A stretch of DNA of 64,000 nt from Maribacter aestuarii (lineage in GTDB: Bacteria > Bacteroidota > Bacteroidia > Flavobacteriales > Flavobacteriaceae), in the NCBI RefSeq assembly GCF_027474845.2, contig NZ_CP107031.2, positions 1,316,501 to 1,380,500 on the forward strand, in the 5' to 3' direction. The position numbers were made by a program, and so were the translations under genes. This document shows positions 1 to 9,041 of the stretch, piece by piece (positions within the stretch are counted from its first letter, which is position 1; each line of letters begins with the position of its first letter). A model generated the notes under the pieces. The model searched no databases, was not told the origin of the DNA, and saw only the letters and a list, made by a program, of their open reading frames with translations.

Positions 1-890
1 GAGCTAGCGGTTCTTCTGCAGGCTCAGGTTCTGCAACTTCTGCTGGATTAGTCCCGTTTGCATTAGGGACAGAAACTTTAGGTTCCATTACCTCTCCTAG
101 TTCCGTTAACGGTATCACAGGATTAAGACCTACGTATGGTAGGGTAAGTAGACATGGTGTTATGAGTCTTTCATGGTCCATGGATAAAGTAGGACCTATG
201 TGTCGAAACGCTGAGGACTGCGCTATTGTTTTCAGTATTATCCAAGGTAAGGACTCGTTGGATAGGACAACAAGTACCGTTCCTTTCAACTATAATCCAG
301 CTTTAGATTTTAAAACCTTTAAGGTGGCATATCTCAAGGATGACATCGAAAAAGATACCACTGAAGGAAAAGAAAATTTAGAAGAAGCCCTTAAAACTTT
401 AAAAAAATTGGGCATTGACCCTACACCAGTAAGTTTACCAACTGAGATGCCCTATGATGGGTTCGATATTATTTTAAGGTCGGAATCCGGTGCCTTTTTT
501 GACGAGTTGGTACTTTCCGGAAAGGTGGACAGCATGGTAGAGCAAGATAAAAAATCAAGGGCTAATTCATTAAGACAATCACGCTTTATACCTGCGGTCG
601 AATATTTACAGGCCAACAGGCACCGGCAGGTTTTAATAGAGCAAATGCACCAAATCCTAAAGGATTACGATATACTGATATCGCCTTCTTTTGGCAACAA
701 ACAACTCCTGATTACCAATTTAACAGGGCATCCTGTAATTGCCGTACCTACTGGTCTGGATGAGGAAAACCATCCGACGAGTGTTACGTTCGTAGGCAAT
801 CTTTATGATGAGGAAAAGATTTTGTTGTTTGCAAAGGGTTTCCAAGACGCAACGGAATTTGATGAAATGCATCCCAAAGGTTTTGACTGA
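1..890 (+). CDS. amidase-signature family hydrolase (3' part, 5' end outside window)
   Basis: The reading frame is open from base 3 to the TGA at 888-890, so the gene starts before the window; the first in-frame ATG (162) lies inside the domain and is not the start. The visible N-terminus carries the amidase-signature core: GSSAGSGSAT supplies the cis-Ser of the Ser-cisSer-Lys triad and GTETLGSI the nucleophilic Ser. It is followed by the family's usual SPSSVNGITGLRPTYGRVS stretch. The catalytic Lys would lie upstream. Such enzymes hydrolyse amide bonds (GatA-like or general amidases). The relaxed signature (TLGSIT rather than TGGSIR) points to a general amidase rather than GatA; the substrate cannot be told. 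It ends convergently, about 46 bp from the ABC gene on the other strand. Confidence 0.85.
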   Translation, partial: ASGSSAGSGSATSAGLVPFALGTETLGSITSPSSVNGITGLRPTYGRVSRHGVMSLSWSMDKVGPMCRNAEDCAIVFSIIQGKDSLDRTTSTVPFNYNPALDFKTFKVAYLKDDIEKDTTEGKENLEEALKTLKKLGIDPTPVSLPTEMPYDGFDIILRSESGAFFDELVLSGKVDSMVEQDKKSRANSLRQSRFIPAVEYLQANRHRQVLIEQMHQILKDYDILISPSFGNKQLLITNLTGHPVIAVPTGLDEENHPTSVTFVGNLYDEEKILLFAKGFQDATEFDEMHPKGFD

Positions 891-893
891 ACA

Positions 894-916
894 CTTTGAC
901 TTCGCTCTAAGCGACT
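894..916. repeat. degenerate dispersed repeat with weak hairpin
   Basis: GACTTCGCTCTAAGCGACTT resembles the GACTTCGCTCAGC repeat seen elsewhere in the window. TCGCT (902-906) pairs with AGCGA (910-914) around a 3-base loop. It lies between two convergent genes and could be a weak bidirectional stop, but there is no strong T-tract. Confidence 0.35.
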
Positions 917-936
917 TTAAAGATTTGTACCATCAA

Positions 937-1602
937 TTAAACCTTGCGACCATCCAATAGATTTATAACTCGCGAGCCATAGGCCGCATTCTTTTCGGAA
1001 TGGGTTACTTGAATTATGGTAACGCCATCTTCTTGATTCAATTTTTTGAAAAGCTCCATAATCTCCTCGCTCTGTTGCGAGTTCAGGTTTCCTGTAGGTT
1101 CATCGGCCAGAATAAGTTTTGGGTTAGCAATAAGCGCACGCGCCACACCCACTAATTGTTGCTGTCCGCCACTCAGTTGTGCCGGGAACAAATCCTTTTT
1201 ACCAACAATATTAAAACGGTCCAACATATCTGCCACCATGGCCTTGCGCTCCGCACCTTTATACTTTTTATAGAGCAAGGGCATTTCCAGGTTTTCCTGT
1301 ACGGTAAGTTCATCCAAAAGGTGATAGGACTGAAAAACAAAACCAATATACTCCTTGTACAGATTAGCACGATGTTTCTCCTTGAGGGTATGTACGGATT
1401 CATGTAGAAAGTGATATTCCCCTTCGTCAAACCCGTCCAACATTCCAATAACATTTAGTAATGTAGATTTGCCGGAACCTGATGGACCCATGACGGATAT
1501 AAACTCTCCTTCGGAAACTTCGAGATTAATATCTTTTAAAAGGAAAATGCGCTGCCCTCCAGAATTAACCCATTTGAAAATATTGTTTAGTTGTAGCAAC
1601 AT
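937..1602 (-). CDS. ABC transporter ATP-binding protein, LolD/MacB type, with altered motifs
   Basis: A 221-aa stand-alone nucleotide-binding domain expected to energise the adjacent FtsX-type permeases. Walker A is GPSGSGKST (about residues 39-47), Walker B is [11 protein letters not shown], and the H-loop His is in VTHSEKN. The signature reads [15 protein letters not shown] where LSGGQQQRVAIARAL is usual, so the Arg after QQQ is Leu. The D-loop reads GNLNS instead of GNLDS. LSGGQ itself is intact, so ATP hydrolysis may be retained but tuned. It is the last gene of the transcript that starts at the 6468-6483 promoter and follows the 1629-4040 permease by 26 bp. The second ATPase in the array (19120-19815) has canonical motifs. 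Confidence 0.9.
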   Translation of the reverse strand: MLLQLNNIFKWVNSGGQRIFLLKDINLEVSEGEFISVMGPSGSGKSTLLNVIGMLDGFDEGEYHFLHESVHTLKEKHRANLYKEYIGFVFQSYHLLDELTVQENLEMPLLYKKYKGAERKAMVADMLDRFNIVGKKDLFPAQLSGGQQQLVGVARALIANPKLILADEPTGNLNSQQSEEIMELFKKLNQEDGVTIIQVTHSEKNAAYGSRVINLLDGRKV

Positions 1603-1628
1603 AGTTTCGTTTTATTGTTAATATGGAG

Positions 1629-4040
1629 TTATTCGGTTCGTAAACTTTTTACTGGACTCTTTCTCGCGGCGTTAAGGGCCACAAGACCAACGAGAAAAGC
1701 AGTGCCAAGAAATACCAATAGGCCAACTATTAAAAAGATGTATTGCTCTATATCTATTCGATAAGCAAATCCTGATAACCATCTCCTACTACCGTAATAG
1801 GCGATAGGCCATCCGACTAAAAATGCTACCCCAATAAAGAATATGTACTCCTTTATTGTGGTTTTAATGATATGCACGTCTGAGGCACCCAGAACTTTCC
1901 GAATACCAATTTCTTTTCTTCTAGCCAAAACTAGAAAAACAGTGATTCCAATGATGCCCATGGATGCTAGGATAACCGCCAAAATATTTAAATAAAACAC
2001 AAGATTTACAGCTTGTTCTTCCTGTTCGTAAAGTCCGGCAAGATTCTCGCTTAAAAAGTTCATTTCCAAGGGAAAACTCTCATTTATTTCCCCATAAACC
2101 GTCTTGATCTTATCCATTACAACAGCAGCCTTATCTGGCTCAAATGCAATAATACTTGTACCACCCATCCTTACATTTGGTGAAAGCATAATAAAGTAAG
2201 GGGTTACCTCCTCCTTTAGGGAAAATAAATTGATATCCTCAAAGATACCTCCAATGGTAAATGGGAAACCTACCTGGCCATCCTCGGAAACATATTCCGG
2301 CTCGGTAATGACTACGGTTCCAATTAGTTCTTGGGGAGCAACGTTCTTCACTTTTGCAAATTTTTCCGCTGCCGTTCTATTGATGATAGTAGTTCTAGTT
2401 GTTTCATTTTCGAAATCTATCGTCGATTTAATTCCGTAGGCCTTTAGTGCTTCATAGTCGAGGTAAAGTTGGTTGGCATCGTCAAAGACAGCATCCACAT
2501 CCTGTAATTTATACGTTCCCTGATTAAAGGTTTCTATCCCAAGCGTTGATCCGTTACCCACGTTTTTTATCTCAGGTATTTGACGCAATTTTTCTTGAAA
2601 AGCGTTCAGTTTTTCTTCTGAGGTATAAGCATACAATATCCCCTCCTTATTAAATCCTAAGTCTTTACCCTCAATAAAGTTCATTTGACTGTTGACGAAG
2701 TAGGAAATGGATATAATGATTATAAGAATAGCGAATTGACTAATCACTAAATATTTTCGGACAGAGAAATGCTCAAACCGATTATCCTTCAAATTCTCCT
2801 TAAAAAGCGTCAGTGCATTTTTGGATGACAAAACTACGGACGGGGCAATGCTTGAAAGCGTACCAAACAGAATGGCCAGCCCCAACAAAAGAAATATGGC
2901 AATGGGGTCATCCAATACACTTACGTTGAGATCTACATTCATCAAGTTATTGAAAGCAGGCATCACCAGGAAAATTAGCAGAGAAAGGAAAGGAATCGCC
3001 AATAGGGCCAAAAGAATACCTTCCACAAAAAATTGTAAGGCGACCGACTTATTTTTAGCACCCATCGCTTTTTTTATGCCAATGGATTTTCCTTGCTTTG
3101 ATTTTATGGCCAAGGTAAAATTGGCATAATTGAAAAGAGTGATTATACCGATAAATAGGGCAAACCCACCTATTAAAATTAGAAACGTATAATTTCCGGG
3201 GGTCTTCATCTCATAAAGGATGTTCGACTTTAGGTGAATATCTTCTATAGGTTGTAAAAAATGTTCTTTGTAAAGTGGATCAGATGTTACGTTGGGATTG
3301 ATATTGGACATAGCTGCATTAATCTGCCCTTCAATATCCTTATAGGAACTGTTTTCTGCAAGACCCAAGTAAATACGACTACCCCAATACGGAATTCGGG
3401 TATCGCTGATAGCAACAGAAAAATCAAAATGGGAGTTTTGTGGAACATCTTCTATTACAGCCGAAACTTGATAGCTATTATCCCCAATTTGCACTACTTC
3501 CCCGATCAAAGATTCAAAATTACCCTTATGTTGGTCATAAAACTTATTTGCGTTGGATTCCGTTAAAATCAGACGGTTATAATTTGTACCAAAGTCGGAT
3601 AAGCTACCGGCCAAGGGTTTCCAAGTAAAAACAGAAACAAAATCTTGTGCGGTATTGGTGGTCAGAAAGTTTTTTTCTTGGACCCGTTTACCGTTCCATT
3701 CCATAAACTCCAAATTCTCTGAAGTGATGAACTGAGCGGCAGTTTCTACCCCTGGAATATCTTTTAATCCCGAAATTAGGACTTGTTGTTCTGCGGCGGT
3801 TGCTTCGTTCCAAGTTTTAAAACCAATGACACTATAATCTTGTGAGCGGTACGTACGAGCCAAACGATATACGTTTTCCGAATTTTCATGGAACTCATCA
3901 TAACTATACTCCCATTTAATATAACTGAAAGCCACGAATGCCACGAACAATCCAATTACTAGACTCAATAGATTGAAAGTCGTGAAAAATCGATTTCTTA
4001 TAAATCCCCTAAAGGCTATTTTTAAACTTGTGCTTAACAT
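1629..4040 (-). CDS. FtsX/MacB-type ABC permease, divergent member
   Basis: An 803-aa permease with the duplicated fold shared by the whole array: an N-terminal membrane segment (about 18-42), a large periplasmic domain, three membrane segments, then the same plan again in the C-terminal half. Each half has a cytoplasmic coupling motif: a poor one in the first half (KSIGIKKAMGAKN, about 310-322) and a good one in the second (RRKEIGIRKVLGAS). The tail is SPVKSLRTE. The NFMNLSTAR-type motif of the other members is here NYANFTLAI, making this the most divergent of the seven. It lies 9 bp after the 4050-6434 permease and just before the altered ATPase; the three probably form one transporter. Substrate unknown. 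Confidence 0.88.
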   Translation of the reverse strand: MLSTSLKIAFRGFIRNRFFTTFNLLSLVIGLFVAFVAFSYIKWEYSYDEFHENSENVYRLARTYRSQDYSVIGFKTWNEATAAEQQVLISGLKDIPGVETAAQFITSENLEFMEWNGKRVQEKNFLTTNTAQDFVSVFTWKPLAGSLSDFGTNYNRLILTESNANKFYDQHKGNFESLIGEVVQIGDNSYQVSAVIEDVPQNSHFDFSVAISDTRIPYWGSRIYLGLAENSSYKDIEGQINAAMSNINPNVTSDPLYKEHFLQPIEDIHLKSNILYEMKTPGNYTFLILIGGFALFIGIITLFNYANFTLAIKSKQGKSIGIKKAMGAKNKSVALQFFVEGILLALLAIPFLSLLIFLVMPAFNNLMNVDLNVSVLDDPIAIFLLLGLAILFGTLSSIAPSVVLSSKNALTLFKENLKDNRFEHFSVRKYLVISQFAILIIIISISYFVNSQMNFIEGKDLGFNKEGILYAYTSEEKLNAFQEKLRQIPEIKNVGNGSTLGIETFNQGTYKLQDVDAVFDDANQLYLDYEALKAYGIKSTIDFENETTRTTIINRTAAEKFAKVKNVAPQELIGTVVITEPEYVSEDGQVGFPFTIGGIFEDINLFSLKEEVTPYFIMLSPNVRMGGTSIIAFEPDKAAVVMDKIKTVYGEINESFPLEMNFLSENLAGLYEQEEQAVNLVFYLNILAVILASMGIIGITVFLVLARRKEIGIRKVLGASDVHIIKTTIKEYIFFIGVAFLVGWPIAYYGSRRWLSGFAYRIDIEQYIFLIVGLLVFLGTAFLVGLVALNAARKSPVKSLRTE

Positions 4041-4049
4041 ATTTTACTT

Positions 4050-6434
4050 TTATTCTGTTCTTAAACTTTTTATCGGGTTGGCCACCGCTGATTTTACTGC
4101 TTGTATCCCAAGGGTAAACGCGGTGATGAGCAAGGCAATGCACCCTGCAACAACAAACATCCACCATTCAATGCTAATGCTGTAAGCAAAAGTGCCCAAC
4201 CAAGCATTCATCATATACCAGGCAATAGGGAAGGCGATCAAGGTAGCAATGCTTACAAGAATGATGTAATCTTTAGAGAGTAGTACCACGATTTTGGCAA
4301 CACTTGCGCCCAACACTTTTCGAATACCAATTTCTTTGACCTTGCGTTTTGCCAAAAAGGAAATCAACCCAAACATGCCCAAACACGAAATAAAGATAGT
4401 CAGGATGGCTGTAATGTTGACCGATTTCAAAATACCCTCTATGAGTTGGTATTGTGCACTTACCTTATCGGTCAACCGGGATTGATCATACTCTCGTCTA
4501 GATGAAATATCATTGAAAGCCAAGGCAATCATATTTTCGATTTGCTTTTCTTGTCCCTCAACTACTTTGACGGTCAAGAACCGATGCCTTTCAAGTGCTT
4601 TTTTGTCCCTGTAGATATGCACCAAAGGTTCTACGGCATTCTGCAAATCTTGATAGTGAAAGTCTTTAACCACTCCGACAATGGGGTAACCCAGGTCATT
4701 GTCTGTCTTGAATTTTAAACGTTTACCTTCAATGCTCGACCAACCAAATGCCTTTAGGGCCGCTTCGTTAATGATTACTGCCTGTTCTTCGCCAGCATCC
4801 ATATCCCGGTTAAAATCCCGTCCCTTTATAACAGGCACTTGGAGCGTCTTAAAATAGCCATCATCTGCATAAGACCTTCTAATGCGCACATCTTTATCAT
4901 TAGCAGCATCGTAAAAGTTGGTATAGTTGAAATAATAATCGGAAGGTATCGCTTGACTGGTTGCAACACCTTTTACATAGGGGTTGGCTTCTAATGCATT
5001 CAATAGGGCATTGAACTTTGCTTTGGCGGCATCCAAATCTTTATAGTCCAAATCAATATTACCAACCAAAATATTATTTCGCTCAAACCCTAAATCGGCA
5101 TTTTTCATAAACCCAATTTGTTGGTTCAAAATGACTGCGATACTGATAAAAAGAATGGCGATGGTAAACTGTAAAATGATAAAGGAATTACGCAACAGAA
5201 AGTTGCTCTTCATTTGTTCAATTTTTCCTTTGATTCCTGTGGTTACCGGTACTTTGATAAAGCGTAACGTTGGAAAAATACCCACAATCAAAGTAGCCAA
5301 AAACCCTATGGCAATAATGCCCACAACCACGGGATAGTCTTTAGAAATATCGAATGAGATGCGGCCAAATTCTGGGCCAAAGGTGTCGTTTAATCTCGGA
5401 AGATTGACCGCTAAAAATAAAATTCCGGAAATGAGGATGGAAACAAAAACCAAGATACCGTTTTCGATACAAAACTGTATGACCACATTCTTTTTGCTAC
5501 TGCCCAAGACTTTGCGGACGGCAATGTCTTTTGTTCGTTTAAACATGGTAGAAGTGTTAAGATTGAGCAGGTTCACCAAAATAATCAACAATACAAATAA
5601 AGATGCCGCAATAGAACCACTGATTATGGTATCTACTACAGGAATTATATCGGTACGCATTTCGGAATAAGGCATCACGTCCATGCCAGCAATAAGAGCA
5701 GGGTCTGTATAGTTTTCCTGTACCAATTGTTCAATACGATCTTTCAGCGCGGTGATATCGGTCTCAGGTCTTAGTTTTAAATAAGCTGGGGAAAAACTAT
5801 TGCTCCAGTCCGTTTGAGCAATGAACGTTGGATTGTTCTTTAACAGGGTATTGGGTAATAATACGCCCAACCGAAACGAAGAATACGGACTTATAGGTTC
5901 AAAAACCCCGGTTACGGTCAGGCTCAAGGTATCGGCACCAATCAAGGTTTTACCAACCGGATTCTCATCACCATAAATTTGCTGGCTTACTTTATCAGTA
6001 AGGATAATGGAATATTTTTCTTTCAAGGCCATTTCTTGGTTTCCGTATTTCAGCGGAAGACCGAAAACCTCAAAGAATTCAGGGTCGGCATAATCGGTAC
6101 GGTGTTGAAATTCTTCGTTGCCATTCTCCAACCAAATATTGCCCCAACCGTGCAGGTGGGTCCCAGCTAAAACCTCAGGTGAGATACTAACAACCTTTTC
6201 AATAAGCGGATAAGGTACTTCTCGGTAGCTATTGCCATCTTTTAACTGGGTTTTCAGATAAAAAATAGTTTCTTGATCAGGAATATGTTCATCTGCCGTA
6301 TAATAAGCATAGACCGAAAAAAATAAGGTCAATACGCTTGAGACCCCAATGCTCAAGCCCACAAGATTCAAAAGGGACAATGTTTTGTTTTTCCAGAGGT
6401 TCCGTAATGATATTTTTATGTGGTTCTTAAGCAT
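4050..6434 (-). CDS. FtsX/MacB-type ABC permease
   Basis: Start set at the ATG at 6434 (MLKNHIKISLRNLWKNK), which has an AAAGGAA ribosome-binding site 6-12 bases upstream; an upstream in-frame TTG at 6455 would add seven residues and lies at the predicted transcription start. The product is about 794 aa: TM1 near 15-40, periplasmic domain, three TMs, then a second such module. Coupling motifs are FKRTKDIAVRKVLGSS in the first half and KVKEIGIRKVLGAS in the second; the tail is NPIKSLRTE. It is the first gene behind the sigma-54-like promoter at 6468-6483 and the tandem-dyad enhancer at 6536-6574. The NLLNLNTSTMFKR motif replaces NFMNLSTARSEKR, so it groups loosely with the 1629-4040 permease. 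Confidence 0.9.
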   Translation of the reverse strand: MLKNHIKISLRNLWKNKTLSLLNLVGLSIGVSSVLTLFFSVYAYYTADEHIPDQETIFYLKTQLKDGNSYREVPYPLIEKVVSISPEVLAGTHLHGWGNIWLENGNEEFQHRTDYADPEFFEVFGLPLKYGNQEMALKEKYSIILTDKVSQQIYGDENPVGKTLIGADTLSLTVTGVFEPISPYSSFRLGVLLPNTLLKNNPTFIAQTDWSNSFSPAYLKLRPETDITALKDRIEQLVQENYTDPALIAGMDVMPYSEMRTDIIPVVDTIISGSIAASLFVLLIILVNLLNLNTSTMFKRTKDIAVRKVLGSSKKNVVIQFCIENGILVFVSILISGILFLAVNLPRLNDTFGPEFGRISFDISKDYPVVVGIIAIGFLATLIVGIFPTLRFIKVPVTTGIKGKIEQMKSNFLLRNSFIILQFTIAILFISIAVILNQQIGFMKNADLGFERNNILVGNIDLDYKDLDAAKAKFNALLNALEANPYVKGVATSQAIPSDYYFNYTNFYDAANDKDVRIRRSYADDGYFKTLQVPVIKGRDFNRDMDAGEEQAVIINEAALKAFGWSSIEGKRLKFKTDNDLGYPIVGVVKDFHYQDLQNAVEPLVHIYRDKKALERHRFLTVKVVEGQEKQIENMIALAFNDISSRREYDQSRLTDKVSAQYQLIEGILKSVNITAILTIFISCLGMFGLISFLAKRKVKEIGIRKVLGASVAKIVVLLSKDYIILVSIATLIAFPIAWYMMNAWLGTFAYSISIEWWMFVVAGCIALLITAFTLGIQAVKSAVANPIKSLRTE

Positions 6435-6467
6435 AGTGTTCCTTTTTATATTCAATTAGAATTATGC

Positions 6468-6483
6468 TTCGACTTTCGTGCCA
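6468..6483 (-). promoter_or_regulatory. sigma-54-type (-24/-12) promoter A
   Basis: On the minus strand TGGCACGAAAGTCGAA gives a perfect -24 block (TGGCACG) and, at correct spacing, TCGA in the -12 position (consensus TTGC; only the T and the G fit). The predicted start is near 6457, leaving a leader of about 23 nt to the ATG at 6434. The enhancer dyads begin 53 bp upstream of the first T. Confidence 0.7.
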
Positions 6484-6535
6484 AAACATAAACAAATGAA
6501 TATCAGTGTATTAAATCAGTTGATTTCTTTAATAC

Positions 6536-6574
6536 TGTAAAATATTTTGACAAAACCTGTATAAAACATTTACA
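6536..6574. promoter_or_regulatory. tandem-dyad enhancer A (candidate activator site)
   Basis: Two 17-bp dyads, TGTAAAATATTTTGACA (6536-6552) and TGTATAAAACATTTACA (6558-6574), are separated by 5 bp, so their centres are 22 bp apart, two helical turns. The same architecture recurs at 11592-11630 and 22626-22664. All six dyads fit TGTnnAAwwnwTnnACA. The placement, about 100 bp upstream of the predicted start, is typical of NtrC-family enhancer sites. The neighbouring activator (22783-24150) is the obvious candidate to bind it. Confidence 0.75.
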
Positions 6575-6593
6575 TTACGCTGGTAGTAAACTT

Positions 6594-8993
6594 CTACTCG
6601 GTGCGTAAACTTTTAACCGGATTCTGCTTTGCAGCACGAATAGCCTGGAAACTTACCGTAAGTACCGTTACGCCCATAGCTCCAATGACCGCCAAGGCAA
6701 AGATCCACCACTCCAGAATTACGCGATAAGGATAGTCTTGAAGCCAGCCGTTCATCACATAGTAAGCAATGGGTATGGCGATAAAGCATGAGATGGTAAC
6801 CAATTTTAAAAAGTCTTTGGAAAGCATATTCCACACGTTGAAGACCGATGCGCCCAGCACCTTTCGCACTCCAATTTCCTTGGTACGCTGTTCGGCGACG
6901 AAGGAAGTAAGCCCAAAGAGTCCTAAACAACTGATTAGAATGGCTAAGGCCGTAAATATTCCGGATAAGGTTCCAATTCTTTGTTCCGCCGCAAACTTCC
7001 GGGCATATTGATCATCTACAAAGTCATACTGAAAGGGAATTGCCGGAAAGTTTTCTTTGAACACCCTTTCTATTATCGCAATACTCTGGTTTGCACTCTG
7101 TTTCGGGTTCAACCTTAAATTATAATAACTAAAATTATTATGGCGATCATAAACGTACCAAGCCTGTTTAACGGGCTCATAAGGCGATTGTGCAATCATG
7201 TCCTCCACAACCCCGATAATCTTCATGGGAGGCCCTGGATCTTCTTCATCCGAATCACGGATTATTGTACCGACAGGATTTTCGAGACCCATATACGCCA
7301 CAGCTGTTTTATTGATTAATATGCCCAAGGAGTCAGAGGCCATTTCTCTTGAAAAATCCCTACCCTGAACAACTTTTAGGTCTAATGTGCTGGCATATTC
7401 CGGGGACACTTCGGTCCAGGCAAAGTCTTCTTGGAAACCTTCTGGTTTTCCTTCCCAAGTATAACCGCTCCGATTGGACCATATCTGTGTTGTTGGACTA
7501 CTAGAGGTGGCCATAGCAATTGCTGCCCCAGAACTTATAAACTGCTCTCGCATTACATCTGTCTTTCCTTCAAAATCGGCGGACCATGTCGGTATTTGAA
7601 TCAAACCCTCCCTATCATAGCCAATGGGACGATTTTTTGCATGGTTGATTTGCTGCATAACGATTACCGTACCTATAATGAAAGCTACGGAAACCGTAAA
7701 TTGTAGGACGACCAATACCTTTCTAGGCAGACCAGCGTATTTGCCAGATTTGAACGTACCCTTGAGCACATCTACAGGTTTAAAGGAGGAAAGATAGAGC
7801 GCTGGATAACTACCGGCCAATAACGCTGTAAAAAGTATAAATACCACCGAGAGGATCCAAAAACTTGTATTGCTCCAAGGGAAAGCAATTTCTTTCAGCG
7901 CCAATTCGTTAAAGCCTTTTAAACTGAGTAATACAATTCCTATGGCCACCACATAGGCAAACAGTACTACCAAAAAAGATTCGCTTAAAAATTGATAGAT
8001 TAATTGCCCCTTTTGTGATCCTATGGATTTTCGAATACCTACCTCTTTAGCCCTTTTCTCCGACCGTGCCGTACTTAGGTTCATGAAATTGATACAGGCC
8101 AAAAGCAGCACAAAGGCACCGATGATACCAAAAAGCCAGACGTATTTTATTCGCCCACCAACTTGTTTGCCATCCACAAAATTATTGCGCAAATACCAAT
8201 CTTCCATGGGCAATAGAAATATTTGCGGATTAAACTCGGCCGTATCTTCGTTAAGGTCTTTCTTAACGTTTCTAATGGTTTCAGAAACATCGGCCACATC
8301 TACATTTTCCTTAAGCTGGACAAACATTTGAAACGAATTGTTGCCCCAGTTGTCCAACGAATTTTTTATCCATTCGCGGTTAGCTACATAGTTGTCCCAC
8401 GGAATAATGTAATCGGTGTCATTGAAGGTATTATTGAAGGGGATGTCTTGATAAACAGCGGAAACGTTTAAATCATATTGGTTACTAATTTTTACTACTT
8501 TACCTATTGGGTCTTCATCTCCAAAAAGTGCTTCGGCCGTGGATGCGGAAAGCATTATGGAATTAATTTCCCGTAAACCGTCTTTTTCTCCTTTAACGAT
8601 TTCTAAATTCAGCAGTTCCGGAGCCATGGGCTGCATATAATTGCCAGGCCGTGATATGCTGTTTTCTTTGTATTTTATATAGCTGTCCTGAGTCCAAGAG
8701 GCCATCATAAGGTACTTAAAATTATCCCTATATCCATTGCGCAGCGCTGGCTCCAAGGGCAGCGGAATTGCGGGACCGGTCCCTGTACGACCATTGAACG
8801 TCTGTGATTGGAAGACCTGTGCAATTTTATCTTTGTTGTGGAAGTAACTATTATGGGAAAGCTCATCGTGCATCCAAAGCCCGATAATTAGCGTGACGGC
8901 CATTCCAAGGGCTAATCCGCCAATATTTATCAAGGAATATCCCTTATTTTTTAAAAGGTTCCTCCAGGCGATTTTCAAATAGTTTCTAAACAT
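6594..8993 (-). CDS. FtsX/MacB-type ABC permease
   Basis: A 799-aa permease. TM1 is about residues 20-42, the first periplasmic domain about 45-285, and the second TM begins near 285. The motif INFMNLSTARSEKRAKEVG (about 301-319) leads into the first coupling helix. The second coupling motif TKEIGVRKVLGAS is near residue 704 and the tail is NPVKSLRTE. The DWYLRNNFVDGKQVGG segment closely matches DWHLRSHFEGGKKVGG in the 16653-19004 permease, so these two are probably closest paralogues. It sits 48 bp downstream of the frameshifted permease and seems to share its promoter (11524-11539). The gap upstream carries a dispersed repeat at 9011-9033. Confidence 0.9.
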   Translation of the reverse strand: MFRNYLKIAWRNLLKNKGYSLINIGGLALGMAVTLIIGLWMHDELSHNSYFHNKDKIAQVFQSQTFNGRTGTGPAIPLPLEPALRNGYRDNFKYLMMASWTQDSYIKYKENSISRPGNYMQPMAPELLNLEIVKGEKDGLREINSIMLSASTAEALFGDEDPIGKVVKISNQYDLNVSAVYQDIPFNNTFNDTDYIIPWDNYVANREWIKNSLDNWGNNSFQMFVQLKENVDVADVSETIRNVKKDLNEDTAEFNPQIFLLPMEDWYLRNNFVDGKQVGGRIKYVWLFGIIGAFVLLLACINFMNLSTARSEKRAKEVGIRKSIGSQKGQLIYQFLSESFLVVLFAYVVAIGIVLLSLKGFNELALKEIAFPWSNTSFWILSVVFILFTALLAGSYPALYLSSFKPVDVLKGTFKSGKYAGLPRKVLVVLQFTVSVAFIIGTVIVMQQINHAKNRPIGYDREGLIQIPTWSADFEGKTDVMREQFISSGAAIAMATSSSPTTQIWSNRSGYTWEGKPEGFQEDFAWTEVSPEYASTLDLKVVQGRDFSREMASDSLGILINKTAVAYMGLENPVGTIIRDSDEEDPGPPMKIIGVVEDMIAQSPYEPVKQAWYVYDRHNNFSYYNLRLNPKQSANQSIAIIERVFKENFPAIPFQYDFVDDQYARKFAAEQRIGTLSGIFTALAILISCLGLFGLTSFVAEQRTKEIGVRKVLGASVFNVWNMLSKDFLKLVTISCFIAIPIAYYVMNGWLQDYPYRVILEWWIFALAVIGAMGVTVLTVSFQAIRAAKQNPVKSLRTE

Positions 8994-9010
8994 GGGTTAA
9001 AATTTTTGAT

Positions 9011-9033
9011 GCTTCGACTTCGCTCAGCACAGG
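9011..9033. repeat. dispersed intergenic repeat (GACTTCGCTCAGC type)
   Basis: GCTTCGACTTCGCTCAGCACAGG lies in the 48-bp gap between two permease genes. Read on the minus strand in one frame it encodes PVLSEVEA, a recognisable by-product of this repeat, which explains a spurious open frame there. Degenerate relatives lie at 894-916 and 14159-14178. Confidence 0.6.
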
Positions 9034-9041
9034 TTGATGAT

